Shown here: piece by piece, positions 6,174-7,252 of the stretch
How positions within the stretch are numbered: the stretch's first letter is position 1
Layout: every line of letters starts with the position of its first letter
DNA from: Candidatus Tectimicrobiota bacterium
GTDB taxonomy: Bacteria; UBA8248
NCBI GenBank assembly: GCA_016184445.1
Contig: JACPCT010000189.1
Coordinates: 1 to 7,252, forward strand
DNA length: 7,252 bases
Direction: 5' to 3'
Translations under genes and position numbers: made by a program
Notes under the pieces: generated by a model
Told to the model about the DNA's origin: nothing
Databases searched by the model: none
Seen by the model: only the letters and a program-made list of their open reading frames with translations

Positions 6174-6919
6174 AAGCCTTCGCGCTGGCAGTGCGCTTCC
6201 TGACCGTGCTTCCCTGGCCGGGTGCGCCCGAGACGCCCGGGCCGGCGGACTTCGCCAAGGCGGTCGCGCGCTTTCCTTTCGTGGGACTGGTGGTGGGCGT
6301 GCTGCTGGTGCTCATCGATGGGGCGCTGGGGCTCTTCTTCCCGCTGCCGGTGCGGAGCGTAGGGGTGGTCGCCGCGCTGGCCCTTTTAAGTGGGGGCCTG
6401 CACCTGGACGGCCTTGCGGACTGGGCGGACGGGATGGGCGGGGGGGACAGCCCCGAGAGCCGCCTTCGGATCATGAAGGATTCTTCCTGCGGCCCAATGG
6501 GCGCCGCGGCGATCAGCCTCGTTCTCCTCGTGAAGTACGCCGCGCTGATCTCCCTCCCCGGGCCGGGCCGATGGCAGGCGCTTCTGGTGGCGCCCGTGCT
6601 GGCCCGGGCCACGATGGCGGTCCTGCTGGCCTTTCTTCCCTACGCGCGCCCCGAGGGGGGGACAGGTGCCGCTTTCGCGCAGACGGTGAGCCCGGGAGAG
6701 GGCTACGCCGCGGCGGGCTGGGCGCTTGTACTCTGCGTGGTATTGGGGGGATTGGGGGGCCTGATCGCGGCCCTCGGGGCCGCCGCCGCTCTCACGGCGG
6801 GGCTGAGGCACCTCCTACGCGTCAAGTTGGGGGGAGGAACGGGCGATGCCTATGGTGCGGGCGGCGAGTTGGGCGAGGGGCTCTCGCTTGCGTTGTGCGC
6901 CGCATGGTGGGGGGGATAA
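6170..6919 (+). CDS. cobS: Adenosylcobinamide-GDP ribazoletransferase (cobalamin synthase)
   Basis: CobS joins adenosylcobinamide-GDP to alpha-ribazole (phosphate), the product line of CobT, in the inner membrane. The 249-aa length is typical. Diagnostic segments are FALAVRFLTVLPWPG at 4-18, FPFVGLVVGVLL at 35-46, GGLHLDGLADWADGMGGG at 75-92 with the metal-binding Asp cluster, RLRIMKDSSCGPMGA at 98-112, RATMAVLLAFLPYAR at 146-160, and GGGTGDAYGAGGELGE at 221-236. Hydrophobic stretches around 36-60, 62-78, 110-130, 138-158 and 181-212, plus a shorter one near the C-terminus, agree with a polytopic membrane enzyme. The start TTG 6170 overlaps the cobT stop (TTGA), and an in-frame stop at 6146-6148 excludes a longer N-terminus, so translation is probably coupled to cobT. 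Other cobalamin genes such as cobU or cobC are not in view. Confidence 0.96.
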   Translation: MKAFALAVRFLTVLPWPGAPETPGPADFAKAVARFPFVGLVVGVLLVLIDGALGLFFPLPVRSVGVVAALALLSGGLHLDGLADWADGMGGGDSPESRLRIMKDSSCGPMGAAAISLVLLVKYAALISLPGPGRWQALLVAPVLARATMAVLLAFLPYARPEGGTGAAFAQTVSPGEGYAAAGWALVLCVVLGGLGGLIAALGAAAALTAGLRHLLRVKLGGGTGDAYGAGGELGEGLSLALCAAWWGG

Positions 6920-7139
6920 TCGACCGGCTCCCGCGCTTGGTTCCCAGATGATGCCCCGCAGAAATCCTCCCACCGCCTTCCACGGTCACTTGTAATTTCA
7001 GCCGAATCAATCAATTAAGATGAATACGCGGTTAATTCTTTCGTTTTTTATTTTCCTCCCGTATTGTGATTTGCCTTATATTTCATCTGAAGCTATTCAG
7101 GAAAATCGCTGAAATTCCTTCCTTTCGGCAAGAATTCCG
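6920..7139. other. AT-rich intergenic region between cobS and the mraZ promoter
   Basis: No plausible gene on either strand. From about 6990 the DNA turns strongly AT-rich, in sharp contrast with the rest of the window, with a T-tract TTTTTTATTTT at 7044-7054. Dyads: AATTAA (7012-7017) with TTAATT (7032-7037), an AT-only and therefore weak stem; CTGAA (7087-7091) with TTCAG (7096-7100); and a perfect but distant 9-bp pair AATTTCAGC (6994-7002) with GCTGAAATT (7108-7116). No clear GC-rich terminator is seen after cobS. The AT-richness may act as an UP-like or bendable element for the promoter that follows. Confidence 0.5.
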
Positions 7140-7168
7140 TTGACACCCCTGAAGTGGGAGGATATATA
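7140..7168 (+). promoter_or_regulatory. Strong sigma-70 type promoter upstream of mraZ (dcw cluster)
   Basis: A perfect -35 TTGACA at 7140-7145, an exact 17-bp spacer, and -10 TATATA at 7163-7168 that matches TATAAT at the first four positions. It stands at the end of an AT-rich stretch and 47 bp before a start codon. Transcription would begin near 7175, just upstream of the TGGGN boxes. Confidence 0.82.
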
Positions 7169-7180
7169 CGACGTTATTAG

Positions 7181-7205
7181 TGGGGGAAAATGGGTCATCG
7201 TGGGG
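7181..7205 (+). promoter_or_regulatory. MraZ operator: three TGGGN boxes at 10-bp period
   Basis: TGGGG at 7181-7185, TGGGT at 7191-7195 and TGGGG at 7201-7205 are separated by exactly 5 nt each. In E. coli, MraZ binds TGGGN direct repeats separated by 5 nt, lying between the promoter and mraZ, and represses its own operon. Number, spacing and position all agree. The third box runs into the Shine-Dalgarno GGGGGAG at 7202-7208. A further TGGGA at 7155-7159, between -35 and -10, is out of phase. Confidence 0.8.
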
Positions 7206-7214
7206 GAGCCTCCC

Positions 7215-7252
7215 ATGCTCATCAGCTCCCACGTCGTATCTGTGGACGTGAA
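7215..7252 (+). CDS. mraZ: Transcriptional regulator MraZ, N-terminal fragment cut by the window end
   Basis: Only 12 full codons and part of a thirteenth are present: MLISSHVVSVDV followed by AA-, which is Lys or Asn. MraZ proteins begin MFxGxxxxxxDxKGR, with Asp at residue 11 and Lys at 13. Here Asp is at 11, a hydrophobic residue is at 10, and the thirteenth codon can be Lys, in exact register. MraZ is a DNA-binding autorepressor, usually the first gene of the division and cell-wall cluster ahead of rsmH, ftsL and ftsI. GGAG at 7205-7208 lies 6 nt before the ATG. The peptide alone is too short to prove identity and residue 4 is Ser instead of the usual Gly. The call rests mainly on the operator and promoter directly upstream. 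Confidence 0.7.
   Translation, partial: MLISSHVVSVDV

Noticed and set aside
7012..7054. AATTAA/TTAATT stem followed by a T-rich tract as an intrinsic terminator for cobS
   Set aside because: The stem is only six A/T pairs with a 13-nt loop, too weak. It is better described as part of an AT-rich promoter-proximal region.
1..7252. CRISPR array, tRNA, rRNA, transposase or integrase gene
   Set aside because: No regularly spaced repeats, no cloverleaf or rRNA-like sequence, and no frame with transposase or recombinase motifs was seen.

Overview
The window is a GC-rich stretch of bacterial chromosome, estimated by eye at 68-70% G+C in the genes. All seven readable genes, plus the first codons of an eighth, lie on the + strand. 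The presence of MraZ, CobT/CobS and a FolC/FolP pair points to a walled, cobalamin-using bacterium. The sequence alone does not fix the phylum. Gene starts include GTG and TTG, and several genes overlap by 4 bp (folC/folP and cobT/cobS), as expected for translationally coupled operons.

Layout. (1) 1-3393: the 3' two-thirds of purH, then folC and folP, tightly packed. (2) 3394-4100: a break in the packing. It holds a short perfect inverted repeat, one small gene for a deazaflavin (F420)-dependent nitroreductase/quinone-reductase-like protein, and about 200 bp of non-coding DNA rich in dyads. Composition and codon use here differ from the neighbours, so this looks like an acquired segment. (3) 4101-5053: a promoter candidate with a perfect -35 box, a leader of about 105 nt with competing hairpins, and panB. 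(4) 5109-6919: cobT and cobS, coupled, for the late steps of cobalamin nucleotide-loop assembly. (5) 6920-7252: an AT-rich intergenic region, a strong promoter, three TGGGN boxes at an exact 10-bp period, and the first 13 codons of what is very probably mraZ. That would make the right edge the start of the division/cell-wall (dcw) cluster.

How the genes fit together. FolP makes dihydropteroate and FolC glutamylates it to folate. PurH consumes 10-formyl-tetrahydrofolate and PanB consumes 5,10-methylene-tetrahydrofolate. CobT and CobS finish cobalamin, the cofactor of methyltransferases that also draw on folate. The window is therefore mainly a folate, one-carbon and cofactor supply block abutting the dcw cluster. 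I see no clearly new biological system. The points most worth a second look are the MraZ-type operator at the right edge, the possible attenuator in front of panB, and the foreign-looking insert between folP and panB.
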